Made by a program: the position numbers and the translations under genes. 64,000 bases of DNA. Source: Actomonas aquatica (GTDB lineage Bacteria; Verrucomicrobiota; Verrucomicrobiia; Opitutales; Opitutaceae). The stretch covers positions 992,001 through 1,056,000 of the forward strand of contig NZ_CP139781.1 in assembly GCF_019679435.2 (NCBI RefSeq), read 5' to 3'. Positions 25,213 to 34,354 of this stretch are shown here, in pieces. How positions within the stretch are numbered: position 1 is the stretch's first letter; every line of letters begins with the position of its first letter. Below the pieces are notes generated by a model. That model made no database searches, was not told the origin of the DNA, and saw only the letters and a list, made by a program, of their open reading frames with translations.

Positions 25213-26886
25213 ATGTTGACGTGGTTCGCAGCTGCACCGATCCGCTACGAAGCGCTGGTTTGGCTCACGTTCGGACTACTGACTCTGAGCAGCGTGCTGC
25301 CCGCGATGGCTCGCACCGGGGCCCCGCCGCGCTGGCAACGCCGCATCCCGGTCTGGGGCTTCGTCTTGCTCGTCTCGCTCTGTTTTCAGGTGGCGCGATG
25401 GCCATGGTGGTTCGCCGAGCGCGAAATCAACGTCGACGAGAGCCAAATGATCGCCGAAGCGATCACCTTACAGCAAGACCCGGTGTTTTGGCGCTCCGTC
25501 GATGGCACCACCCACGGGCCGCTTGACGCCTACCCCTTGTTGCTCGCCAAGGTGCTCGGTTTACCGCTCGACCACGGCTCCGCCCGCCTGATCGGAACTC
25601 TCCTGCGGCTGATTGCGGTGCTCGCCGCCTACGGAACGTTTCGCCGTTTCTGGGACGAGGATGTGGCCCGACTCATGGTGCTGCCGCCCCTGCTTTTTCT
25701 CGGCCTGGGCACCAATCTCGATTTTGGCTACTACACCAGCGAGGTGGTGCCGATCGCCCTGTTAAGTGTGGGGCTGTGGGGCACCGTTCACCCAGTCGCG
25801 CGCCCCGGGTCGAACCTTGCCTGGTGCGCCGGCGCTCTCGCCTTGGGCGCCGCCCCGTGGGCCAAACTGCAGGCCGCGCCGATCGCCGCGGCGTTGTTGG
25901 CGTGGCTCGCGCTGGCCGAACTGCGCCGACACAGATGGTGGGGAATCGCCGGCTGGAAACGGGTCGCGCTGCTGACTACCGCCGCCGCCGCCCCCACCGT
26001 GGGATTTGTCCTCATGACCTTGGCCACCGGTCAGTTTGCCTACGCCTGGGAAAGCTACATTCAGCAAAACCTGTCCTATACGTCGGCGCACCAGCACGAT
26101 TTCGCCGCCATGATTGGCTCGTTCTGGTCCTTTACCAGCATGGGACCGGGAGTGACCCCGCTTTTTGGAGGCGCACTCATCTGCGTGGCGGCCTTGGGCT
26201 TCGGGTTATGCAAAACCTCCGACCGACACCTCGGCACCGCCATCGCCGGGGTGTTTGCCGCGAGCAGTTTCTACGCGACGCTCGCGCCCGGACGTCTCTT
26301 CCCGCACTACCTGATGCTGCTGGTTCTGCCGGCAACCGTGCTCGCCGCCGCCGCTCTCCAGAGCCATTGGACCACCTCCTCGACCGCGGGGTCTCGACCC
26401 CGCCGCGTTGCGCTGGTGCTCGGCTGGTTGGGCCTGCTGGTCCTGCCCCTCGCGCTGTCGCGCGCCCAACACCCGCATTCTGAAGTGGCGCGTCTGCCTG
26501 ATCTTCAAGCCCACAAACGCGGCGCCGTGGCGCGGCACATCCTGCAACTGGCCTCGCCCGGCGACGCCATGGGACATTGGGGCTGGATGCCCCGCTACTA
26601 CGTGCAAACCCGCCTGCGCATGGCCACCCGAGTGGCCCACAGCGAACGTTGCATCATGCCATCACCACTGAGCGAGCACTGGCGGGCAATCTACCTCGCC
26701 GACCTCACCGCGACGCGGCCACCGGTTTTCATCGATACCGTGGGCCCCGGCAGCTTCGCCTTCACCGACCGCAGCCAGTTTGGCCATGAATCTTTTCCGG
26801 CTCTCGCTGCTTTTATTGCCGCAAACTATACGCTGATCGCCGACCGGGACGGCACCCGGATTTATCAACTGCGGCCAAATCCATAG
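25213..26886 (+). CDS. GT39/PMT_2-like polytopic membrane glycosyltransferase
   Basis: The 557-residue protein has two N-terminal membrane segments and then the loop INVDESQMIAEAITL (about 75-89). Its acidic DES motif fits the first extracytoplasmic loop of PMT_2/ArnT-type GT-C enzymes. A THGPLDAYPLLLAKVLGLP segment follows, as expected in this family. Around ten further helices and a C-terminal soluble part with YVQTRLRMATR complete it. A GT2 gene of the polyprenyl-phosphate sugar synthase type follows within 40 bp, again pairing a donor-maker with a GT-C candidate. Sugar and acceptor are unknown. Confidence 0.7.
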   Translation: MLTWFAAAPIRYEALVWLTFGLLTLSSVLPAMARTGAPPRWQRRIPVWGFVLLVSLCFQVARWPWWFAEREINVDESQMIAEAITLQQDPVFWRSVDGTTHGPLDAYPLLLAKVLGLPLDHGSARLIGTLLRLIAVLAAYGTFRRFWDEDVARLMVLPPLLFLGLGTNLDFGYYTSEVVPIALLSVGLWGTVHPVARPGSNLAWCAGALALGAAPWAKLQAAPIAAALLAWLALAELRRHRWWGIAGWKRVALLTTAAAAPTVGFVLMTLATGQFAYAWESYIQQNLSYTSAHQHDFAAMIGSFWSFTSMGPGVTPLFGGALICVAALGFGLCKTSDRHLGTAIAGVFAASSFYATLAPGRLFPHYLMLLVLPATVLAAAALQSHWTTSSTAGSRPRRVALVLGWLGLLVLPLALSRAQHPHSEVARLPDLQAHKRGAVARHILQLASPGDAMGHWGWMPRYYVQTRLRMATRVAHSERCIMPSPLSEHWRAIYLADLTATRPPVFIDTVGPGSFAFTDRSQFGHESFPALAAFIAANYTLIADRDGTRIYQLRPNP

Positions 26887-26925
26887 TGGATTCAGCCTCC
26901 AAACCCGTTTTTCTTTTTCCCTTTC

Positions 26926-27702
26926 ATGTCCGCCAACGTTCGCCCGCAACCCCCGCTCAAGCTGTTTTCCGTCGTCATCCCGGCGCGCGACGAGGAAGAG
27001 TCCCTGCCCTCCACGGTCAGTGATATCCACCAGACGTTTACGCGTAAAAACATCCCGCACGAAATCGTGGTGGTCGACGATGGCAGCAGCGACGACACGT
27101 GGGCGGTGCTGCAGGAACTCAAAGCCACCGTGCCCACCCTCGCGCCGGTGCAGAACCCGGGCCCCCACGGCTTCGGCCGGGCCATCATCTACGGCCTCAA
27201 CCACAGCAAGGGTGACGGCGTGGTCATCATGATGGCCGACGCTTCCGACTCGCCTGAGGACGCCGCCACCTACTGGGACATTCTCAATGAAGGCTACGAC
27301 TGCGCCTTCGGCAGCCGCTTCGTCAAAGGCGGCAAGGTCATCGATTACCCGCGGGTGAAGCTGCTGGTGAACCGCATCGCCAACTTCTTTGTGCGGATCG
27401 GCATGCGGCACGGCCTCAACGACACCACCAACGCGTTCAAAGCCTACCGTCGCACCGTGATCGACGGCTGCCGCCCGCTCATCGCGCCGCACTTTAATCT
27501 CACCGTCGAAATTCCCCTCAAAGCCATCGTCCGGGGCTTTTCCTACAAAGTGACCCCCATCTCCTGGCAGAACCGCAAATACGGCGTGGCGAAGCTCAAA
27601 ATCAAAGAAATGGGATCCCGCTACTTCTTCATCTGCGCCTACGTGTGGCTCGAAAAATACTTCAGTCGCGGGGACTACCGCCGTCCCGACGATCGCGTCT
27701 GA
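26926..27702 (+). CDS. GT2 glycosyltransferase, polyprenyl-phosphate sugar synthase-like
   Basis: This 258-residue, single-domain GT-A enzyme carries FSVVIPARDEEESLP (14-28), VVVDDGSSDDTW (48-59) and an acidic MADASDSPEDA motif (103-113) in place of the usual DADLQ. HGLNDTTNAFKAYRR follows near 137. It lacks the C-terminal membrane helices of the enzyme at 1013 and so is more like soluble DPM1. A pyrimidine-only leader (CTTTTTCCCTTTC) directly precedes the ATG and no Shine-Dalgarno sequence is present. It lies between a GT-C-like gene and the deoxysugar genes and probably charges the lipid carrier. Confidence 0.8.
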   Translation: MSANVRPQPPLKLFSVVIPARDEEESLPSTVSDIHQTFTRKNIPHEIVVVDDGSSDDTWAVLQELKATVPTLAPVQNPGPHGFGRAIIYGLNHSKGDGVVIMMADASDSPEDAATYWDILNEGYDCAFGSRFVKGGKVIDYPRVKLLVNRIANFFVRIGMRHGLNDTTNAFKAYRRTVIDGCRPLIAPHFNLTVEIPLKAIVRGFSYKVTPISWQNRKYGVAKLKIKEMGSRYFFICAYVWLEKYFSRGDYRRPDDRV

Positions 27703-27772
27703 TGTCGCGCCGCCGCCGTTGAAATCGGGGTTGCGCTGACCGCTTCGCCACCAACCCTAGACCGTTTCCCAT

Positions 27773-28651
27773 ATGATCTACCTACTCGGAGGCTCCGGCT
27801 ACGTGGGTCAGGCCTATCAAGACCTGCTCACCCGCAAAAATATCCCGTTCAAGAACCTGCGTCGGGCCGACGTCGACTACACCGATGTCGCCACGCTGAC
27901 CGCCGCCCTGCAGGCCGATCGCCCGGAGTTTTTGATCAACGCCGCCGGTTACACCGGCAAACCCAACGTCGACGCCTGCGAGCAGGACAAGGCCGAGTGC
28001 CTCTTCGGCAACGCCGTCCTGCCCGGTCGCATCGCCGCCGCCTGCGCCGCCGCCGGTGTGCCCTGGGGACACGTCTCCTCCGGCTGCATCTACACCGGCA
28101 AAAACGCCGATGGCTCGGGTTTCACCGAAGACGACGCCCCCAACTTCAGTTTCCGCACCAACAACTGCTCCTACTACAGCGGCACCAAGGCCCTCGGCGA
28201 AGAGAACCTCGCCGGCATCGACAACGTTTACATCTGGCGCCTGCGCATCCCCTTCGACCACCGCGACAACCCGCGCAACTACCTCACCAAACTCATGCGC
28301 TACCAGCGTCTGCTCGAGGCCGAGAACTCCATCTCGCACCTCCACGAGTTTGTCGCCGCCACCTTCGCCTGCTGGGAGAAACGCATTCCGTTTGGCACTT
28401 ACAACGTGACCAACCCCGGCTACATCACCACCCGCCAGGTCGTCGACCTCATCAAGGAATCCGGCGTCTGCACCAAGGACTTTGAGTTCTTCAGCGACGA
28501 GTCCGAGTTCATGGCCAAAGCCGCCAAAACCCCGCGCTCCAACTGCGTGATGGACTCCACTAAGCTCGCCCAAGCCGGCATCACCATGACCCCGGTCATC
28601 GAGTCCCTCCGCCAAGCCTTGGCTGATTGGGTGCTGGCAGCCCAAGGCTAA
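27773..28651 (+). CDS. RmlD-like nucleotide-sugar reductase (SDR)
   Basis: The 292-residue protein has the cofactor loop GGSGYVG (6-12), INAAGYTGKPNVDACE near 61-76, SSGCIYTG, and the catalytic Y135-S-G-T-K139 dyad. The general plan is that of RmlD (dTDP-4-dehydrorhamnose reductase). The CIYTG and SYYSGTKALGEE segments resemble the epimerase/reductase half of plant-type rhamnose synthases, which catalyse both 3,5-epimerisation and 4-reduction. It stands 18 bp before rmlB. No rmlC was found in the window, so a combined activity would make sense, but this is inference. Confidence 0.7.
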   Translation: MIYLLGGSGYVGQAYQDLLTRKNIPFKNLRRADVDYTDVATLTAALQADRPEFLINAAGYTGKPNVDACEQDKAECLFGNAVLPGRIAAACAAAGVPWGHVSSGCIYTGKNADGSGFTEDDAPNFSFRTNNCSYYSGTKALGEENLAGIDNVYIWRLRIPFDHRDNPRNYLTKLMRYQRLLEAENSISHLHEFVAATFACWEKRIPFGTYNVTNPGYITTRQVVDLIKESGVCTKDFEFFSDESEFMAKAAKTPRSNCVMDSTKLAQAGITMTPVIESLRQALADWVLAAQG

Positions 28652-29665
<1,014 letters not shown>

Positions 29666-29668
<3 letters not shown>

Positions 29669-29679
29669 AATTTTCCATG
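29666..29679 (+). promoter_or_regulatory. AAAATTTTCC leader element before rmlA
   Basis: The sequence TAAAATTTTCCATG ends in the rmlA start codon and repeats the left half of the palindrome at rmlB (AAAATTTTCATG). It also overlaps the rmlB stop codon (TAA). The shared element may mark coordinated translation or regulation of the two genes. Confidence 0.35.
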
Positions 29680-30585
29680 TCCGCGTCCACCCCACCTCCT
29701 GCCCGCAAGGGCATCATTCTCGCCGGCGGCTCCGGCACGCGCCTTTACCCGCTCACCATCGCGGTCTCCAAGCAGCTCATGCCGGTCTATGACAAGCCGA
29801 TGATCTACTACCCGCTGTCGGTGCTGATGCTCTCCGATATCCGCGAGGTGCTCATCATCTCCACTCCGCAGGATCTGCCGCTTTTCCAGAAGCTCCTCGG
29901 TGACGGCTCCAACTTCGGGCTAAAACTCTCCTACGCCGAACAGCCCAGCCCCGACGGTCTCGCCCAAGCCTTCCTCATCGCCGCCGACTGCGGCTTCCTC
30001 ACCGGCGACGAGCCCTGCGCCCTCGTGCTCGGCGACAATCTTTTTTACGGCAACGACTTCAAACGCTGCCTCACGTCCGCCGACGCGCGCACCGACGCCT
30101 CCACCATCTTCGGCTACCACGTCGCCAACCCGAAGGCCTACGGCGTGGTGGAGTTTTCCGCCGACGGCCACGTGCTGTCTCTTGAGGAAAAGCCAACGTT
30201 ACCAAAATCCAACTACGCGGTCCCCGGCCTCTACTTCTACGACAACCAGGTCGTCGAACTCGCCCGTTCGCTCAAACCTTCCCCCCGCGGCGAACTGGAG
30301 ATCACCGATCTCAATCGCCTCTACCTCGAGCGCGGTGAACTCCACGTCGAACTCCTCGGTCGCGGCACCGCTTGGCTCGACACCGGCACCCACGACTCCC
30401 TGCTCGAAGCCGCCGAATTTGTGAAAGTCATCGAGTCTCGCCAGGGCCTCAAAATCGCCTGTCTCGAAGAGATCGCCTACGAGCAGGGCTGGATCGACGA
30501 CGCCGAACTCGACGCCCAGATCGAACGCCTCGGCAAATCCTCCTACGGCAGCTACCTGCGCGCCTGGTCCCGCCGCCGCGACTGA
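29677..30585 (+). CDS. rmlA: Glucose-1-phosphate thymidylyltransferase
   Basis: The 302-residue product has the nucleotidyltransferase signature [16 protein letters not shown] (12-27). [35 protein letters not shown] and [19 protein letters not shown] follow, then [13 protein letters not shown]. All are standard for RmlA, which makes dTDP-glucose from glucose-1-phosphate and dTTP. The ATG at 29677 was chosen because upstream in-frame codons lie inside rmlB. It is the last gene of the deoxysugar unit; a roughly 190-bp repeat-filled gap follows. Together with rmlB it supplies dTDP-4-keto-6-deoxyglucose. Confidence 0.93.
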   Translation: MSASTPPPARKGIILAGGSGTRLYPLTIAVSKQLMPVYDKPMIYYPLSVLMLSDIREVLIISTPQDLPLFQKLLGDGSNFGLKLSYAEQPSPDGLAQAFLIAADCGFLTGDEPCALVLGDNLFYGNDFKRCLTSADARTDASTIFGYHVANPKAYGVVEFSADGHVLSLEEKPTLPKSNYAVPGLYFYDNQVVELARSLKPSPRGELEITDLNRLYLERGELHVELLGRGTAWLDTGTHDSLLEAAEFVKVIESRQGLKIACLEEIAYEQGWIDDAELDAQIERLGKSSYGSYLRAWSRRRD

Positions 30586-30645
30586 GTTCGCCGCGCCGCT
30601 ATCTCGATCTCCGTCACGACCTGTGAATCGATTCTCGCCAGACCC

Positions 30646-30714
30646 GTCGGGCATAAAGCCCGACCCACAAAGCAGTCTTAGTTCCTCCCTGTGGGTCGGG
30701 CTTTACGCCCGACA
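30646..30714. repeat. Inverted pair of TGTGGGTCGGGC palindromes (REPIN-like)
   Basis: Two copies of a palindromic unit (TGTGGGTCGGGC, short loop TTTA(C/T), GCCCGAC) lie head to head, the first on the - strand and the second on the +. They are separated by about 18 bp. Each has a 7-bp stem GTCGGGC/GCCCGAC, and the pair also folds as one long stem. A single copy of the unit is at 36869. Confidence 0.7.
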
Positions 30715-30720
30715 TCCTGA

Positions 30721-30749
30721 CCCCTTCGCGCCCCTTCGTGCCCTTCGCG
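30721..30749 (+). repeat. 9/10-bp-period tandem repeat, CCCTTCG(C/T)G type
   Basis: Three units (CCCCTTCGCG, CCCCTTCGTG, CCCTTCGCG) are followed by GTTAA. The layout parallels the arrays at 13252 and 59552: near-identical short units ending in an A-rich tail, placed just upstream of a start codon. Confidence 0.55.
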
Positions 30750-30777
30750 GTTAACCCTCTCCGCTCGTTCTCAACTC

Positions 30778-33390
30778 GTGCCCAAGGTCTCATTCATCAT
30801 CCCGCTCTACAACAGCCTGCCGCTCACGCAGGCCTGTCTGCGCACCTTGCGGGAGACCCTGCCGACCGACCTCGATCACGAGATCATCTTCGTCGACGAT
30901 GGCAGCACCGACGGCACCCGCGACTGGCTCAAAACCTTGCGCGATGATCCGGCGATCCAGGTCATCCTCAATGAGGTCAACTGCGGTTACGCCGACTCCA
31001 ATAACAAGGGCGCCCACCGCGCGACCGGCGAATTCCTCGCCCTCGTCAACAGCGATCTGGAATTCCTGCCCTGCTGGCTGGAGCCCATGCTCCACGCCCT
31101 CGAGACCGATCCATCCCTCGCCATCGTCGGCAACGTGCAGCGCCGCGTGTCCGACCACGCCATCGATCACGCCGGCATCCGTTTCCGCGCCAACGCCAAG
31201 CTCGAGCACATCCAGCAACTCCCGTCCGCCGCGAGCATTCGCAAAAAGCCGGTGCGTTTCGTGCCGGCGGTGACCGCCGCCTGCTGCCTCGTGCGTCGCG
31301 ACTTGTTCATGGCGCCGCGCCGCGACGGCATCATTCCCGCCCAACCCGGTTTTCGCGTCTCCTACCGCAACGGCGGCGAAGACGTCGACCTCTGCCTCGA
31401 ACAGCTCCAGCGCGGTTACCGCATCGGCGTCTGCCTCAATAGCGTGGTGCTCCACCACGTCAGCGCCTCCCGCGGTAAAGGCCGCCCCAACGACGAGGCC
31501 AACAGTCGCAATCTCTTCGGGTATTGGCGCGGACAGATCATCAACCTCTGCGCCGCCGACTGGGCCCGCGAAAAACTCGCCGCCTGGCGTGCCGATCGTG
31601 CCAGCGTGCCGACCCGCGTCGCGCTCACCGCCCTCGCCTACCGCCTCGGGCTCACCAACCGCACGCCGCGCGTTGCCTGGCTCGAAATCGGCAGTGCCAT
31701 TTTCTACGAGGAGTTGCACTGGCGCAAAGCCCTCGGCCTGCCCCGCCCGCCCGCCTCCGAAGACGCCGGCGACTACGTCCTGCAAAAACTGCAGGAGGAC
31801 AACCTCCAGCACGAGACCCGCGCGTTCCGTGAGGCCTTCCAGCTCCGCCTGCCGCCCGGCACCGTGGAGAAGAACATTTTCTTCAACGGCTTCGTGCTAC
31901 CGCCGACCAAGGACCGCCCCGAAACCCACGGTGACCTCGGCCTGCGCCTCCTCATCAACGGACTGCCCGCCGGCACCCACTTCCCGCTTCCCGAAGGTCA
32001 CTTCAACGTCGGCGTAAACCGCCCGCTCGTCGTCACCGATGAACCCGTCGATGTGCGGGTCGAGCTGATCGGAGCCGAGCGCCAAAACCTCCTCGCCTGG
32101 CTCGGCCGCGTGACGCGCGGACTGCCCCTGCCCGGCGCTTGGCGCCAGTTCCTCGAAGCGCACCGCGCCCAACTCAAAAACCGCCGCGTCCGCGTTTCGC
32201 AGATCTTGGCCGACGACGCCGTCGTTTACGATTTTAAGAAACGCCGCCCCCTGCGCATCAATCGCCGCGAGACCAAGGACTACCCGCTCGGTCTCAACGT
32301 CGTGGGCTGGTTCCGCGCCGAACTTGGCATCGGTGAGAGCGCCCGTTGCATGGCCCGCGCCACCGCCGCCGCCGGCCTCGATCACGCCTTCGTCGACATG
32401 AAACTGCCCTGCCTTAACCGCATGGGCGACGACACCTTCACCGCGCAGTTGCAGAAGACGAATCCCTATCGCGTAAACGTCTTCCACATCGACCCGCCAG
32501 TCTCGCGCGACATCGATCATCACCACGGCGACAACTTCCGCCACGAGCGCTACAACATCGCTTACTGGGCGTGGGAACTGCCCGAGTTCCCCGACGACTG
32601 GGTCGCCGCCTGCGAGTTCTACGACGAGATCTGGACGCCGTCCGCATTCTGCCGCGAAGCCATCGCCGCCAAGACCCCCTTGCCCGTGCACGTCATGCCG
32701 CACGCCATCGAGTTCGCCGAGCCCGTCGGTGACCAGCGCGGTCGCTTCAACCTGCCGACCGATCGCACCACCTTCCTGTTTCTCTACGACCTCAATTCGT
32801 ATCAGGAGCGCAAGAATCCCCACGCCGTCATCGAGGCCTATCGCCAGGCATTCCCCGACGAAGCTGGCGTGCATCTGGTCATCAAAACCCAGAATCCCGA
32901 GCGTAACCCCGAGACCTACGCGCGCCTGCAAAAAGCCCTCGCCGGCCTCAGCCACACCACGCTCATCACCGAAACCCTTTCGCGCGAAGATGTGCACGCG
33001 CTCGAAGCCGCCTGCGACGTGTTTGTTTCCCTGCATCGCTCGGAAGGCTTCGGCCTCGCCGTCGCCGAGTGCATGTATCTCGGCAAACCCGTGATCAGCA
33101 CCGACTGGTCCGCCACCGCCGAGTTTGTCGACGCCGACAACGGCTGCCCGGTCCCGGTCGATCTCATCGAACTCACCGAAACCCACGGCCCCTACCAACA
33201 GGGTCAGATCTGGGCCAACCCACGCGTGCCCGCCGCAGCCGAAGCCATGCGTCGCCTCGCCGCCGATCCCGCGCTGCGGACCCGCCTCGGTGCCAACGCC
33301 GCCCGCACCATCCGCGAACGTTTCGCCCCGTCCGTCGTCGGCGGCCTCTACGCCAAACGCCTCGACGCCATGCGCCTGTGGCCGGACTGA
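30778..33390 (+). CDS. Large glycosyltransferase, GT2 + GT4
   Basis: The 870-residue protein starts with a GT2 domain: VSFIIPLYN at 4-12, IIFVDDGSTDGT, LVNSDLEFLPCWLEPML with an acidic NSD motif, and GGEDVDLCL near 200. A middle region of roughly 280 residues without recognised motifs includes a GLRLLINGLPAGTHFPL segment. From about 500 a GT4 domain begins (LGLNVVGWFRAELGIGESARC, then HVMPHAIEF). It ends with SEGFGLAVAECMYLGKPVIST, the E-x7-E region. The GTG start immediately precedes the first strand. As with the genes at 10100 and 13311, fusion suggests ordered addition of several sugars by one polypeptide. Confidence 0.83.
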   Translation: MPKVSFIIPLYNSLPLTQACLRTLRETLPTDLDHEIIFVDDGSTDGTRDWLKTLRDDPAIQVILNEVNCGYADSNNKGAHRATGEFLALVNSDLEFLPCWLEPMLHALETDPSLAIVGNVQRRVSDHAIDHAGIRFRANAKLEHIQQLPSAASIRKKPVRFVPAVTAACCLVRRDLFMAPRRDGIIPAQPGFRVSYRNGGEDVDLCLEQLQRGYRIGVCLNSVVLHHVSASRGKGRPNDEANSRNLFGYWRGQIINLCAADWAREKLAAWRADRASVPTRVALTALAYRLGLTNRTPRVAWLEIGSAIFYEELHWRKALGLPRPPASEDAGDYVLQKLQEDNLQHETRAFREAFQLRLPPGTVEKNIFFNGFVLPPTKDRPETHGDLGLRLLINGLPAGTHFPLPEGHFNVGVNRPLVVTDEPVDVRVELIGAERQNLLAWLGRVTRGLPLPGAWRQFLEAHRAQLKNRRVRVSQILADDAVVYDFKKRRPLRINRRETKDYPLGLNVVGWFRAELGIGESARCMARATAAAGLDHAFVDMKLPCLNRMGDDTFTAQLQKTNPYRVNVFHIDPPVSRDIDHHHGDNFRHERYNIAYWAWELPEFPDDWVAACEFYDEIWTPSAFCREAIAAKTPLPVHVMPHAIEFAEPVGDQRGRFNLPTDRTTFLFLYDLNSYQERKNPHAVIEAYRQAFPDEAGVHLVIKTQNPERNPETYARLQKALAGLSHTTLITETLSREDVHALEAACDVFVSLHRSEGFGLAVAECMYLGKPVISTDWSATAEFVDADNGCPVPVDLIELTETHGPYQQGQIWANPRVPAAAEAMRRLAADPALRTRLGANAARTIRERFAPSVVGGLYAKRLDAMRLWPD

Positions 33391-33406
33391 TTTTCCCGCG
33401 TCGCCG

Positions 33407-34171
33407 ATGAACATCCTTCGCCTGCGCATGGTTTGGGAACGCCTCGCCAAAGAGGACCCGTATTGGGCGGTGCTCACGTCCCCCGACAAGGCCGGCAACC
33501 GTTGGCAACTGGAGGAGTTTTTCCAAACCGGCCGCGACGAGGTCGACGCCTGCCTCAACGAGATGAAGCGCCATCGCCCCGACGTCGCGCGCGGTGCCGC
33601 GCTCGACTTTGGCTGTGGTGTCGGCCGTCTTTCGCAGGCGCTCGCCCGGCACTACGATCGCGTCACCGGCATCGACGTCGCCGAGCGCATGATCGAACTG
33701 GCCAATCGCCACAAACCGAGCGACGCCGCCGACCGCATTCGCTACGTGCACAACGCCCGCAGCGACCTGCGCGTGTTTGATGACGGCGCTTTCGATTTGG
33801 TGTTCAGCCTCATCACGCTGCAGCACATCCCGCCGCCGCTCATCGAGGGCTATTTGGGCGAGTTCGCCCGCATCACCAAACTGGGCGGACTGATCTATTT
33901 CCAACTCCCGTCGTTCGCGCCCAACGCGACGCCCGAAGTGAAAAAATGGTCGTGGTATCCACCGACCCTCTACACGCGCCTCAAGCGCTGGACGGGCCGC
34001 TGGTTCCGCCGCTTCACCGGCATCGGTGACACCATGCACATGAACACGCTGCCGGAAGCACGCGTGCGGGAACTCCTGCGCGCCGCCGGAGCCGAAGTCA
34101 TCAGCGCCCGCCAGCAAACCGAGCAGGACGGCTGCATCAGCGTCATCTACCTAGCCGAACGCGAGGTTTAG
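33407..34171 (+). CDS. Class I SAM-dependent methyltransferase
   Basis: The 254-residue protein has motif I ALDFGCGVGRLSQAL (about 65-79), the acidic ribose contact TGIDVAERMIELA, and FDLVFSLITLQHIPP before the post-motif ITKLGGLIYFQLPS. These place it in the Methyltransf_11/25 group. A Trp/Arg-rich C-terminal stretch (LYTRLKRWTGRWFRRF) may bind membrane or a polyanionic glycan. It follows the GT2+GT4 gene by 16 bp, so it probably methylates a sugar of the same glycan, perhaps as a chain cap. Its TAG stop codon is the first three bases of the 186-bp inverted repeat. Confidence 0.82.
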   Translation: MNILRLRMVWERLAKEDPYWAVLTSPDKAGNRWQLEEFFQTGRDEVDACLNEMKRHRPDVARGAALDFGCGVGRLSQALARHYDRVTGIDVAERMIELANRHKPSDAADRIRYVHNARSDLRVFDDGAFDLVFSLITLQHIPPPLIEGYLGEFARITKLGGLIYFQLPSFAPNATPEVKKWSWYPPTLYTRLKRWTGRWFRRFTGIGDTMHMNTLPEARVRELLRAAGAEVISARQQTEQDGCISVIYLAEREV

Positions 34172-34354
34172 GGCGTGTCTGGGAAAGGCGAGGAGCCAGC
34201 GTGAGTGGGAAAAGGGGCTGGCGCGGCGTTGACCACGACGGCATGGCCCTCTGGGCCACCTCCGTCGCGGCCGCCTGGCGCGAGCCCCTTTTCCCGCTCA
34301 CCCTTCGGGCTGCGCTCCCAGCGATGGCTCCTCGCCTTTCCCAGATACGCCCTA
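34169..34354. repeat. 186-bp near-palindromic element between convergent genes
   Basis: The two ends are inverted copies: the first 30 bases (TAGGGCGTGTCTGGGAAA onwards) match the reverse complement of the last 30 with a single mismatch. A second matching block, GGGAAAAGGGGCT, lies further in on both arms. The centre is TGGCCC-TCT-GGGCCA flanked by GACGG/CCGTC. One arm has about 15 extra bases. The terminal TAG on each strand is the stop codon of the flanking gene. It carries no convincing coding sequence and would form a very strong hairpin, so it may serve as a bidirectional terminator. Confidence 0.75.
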
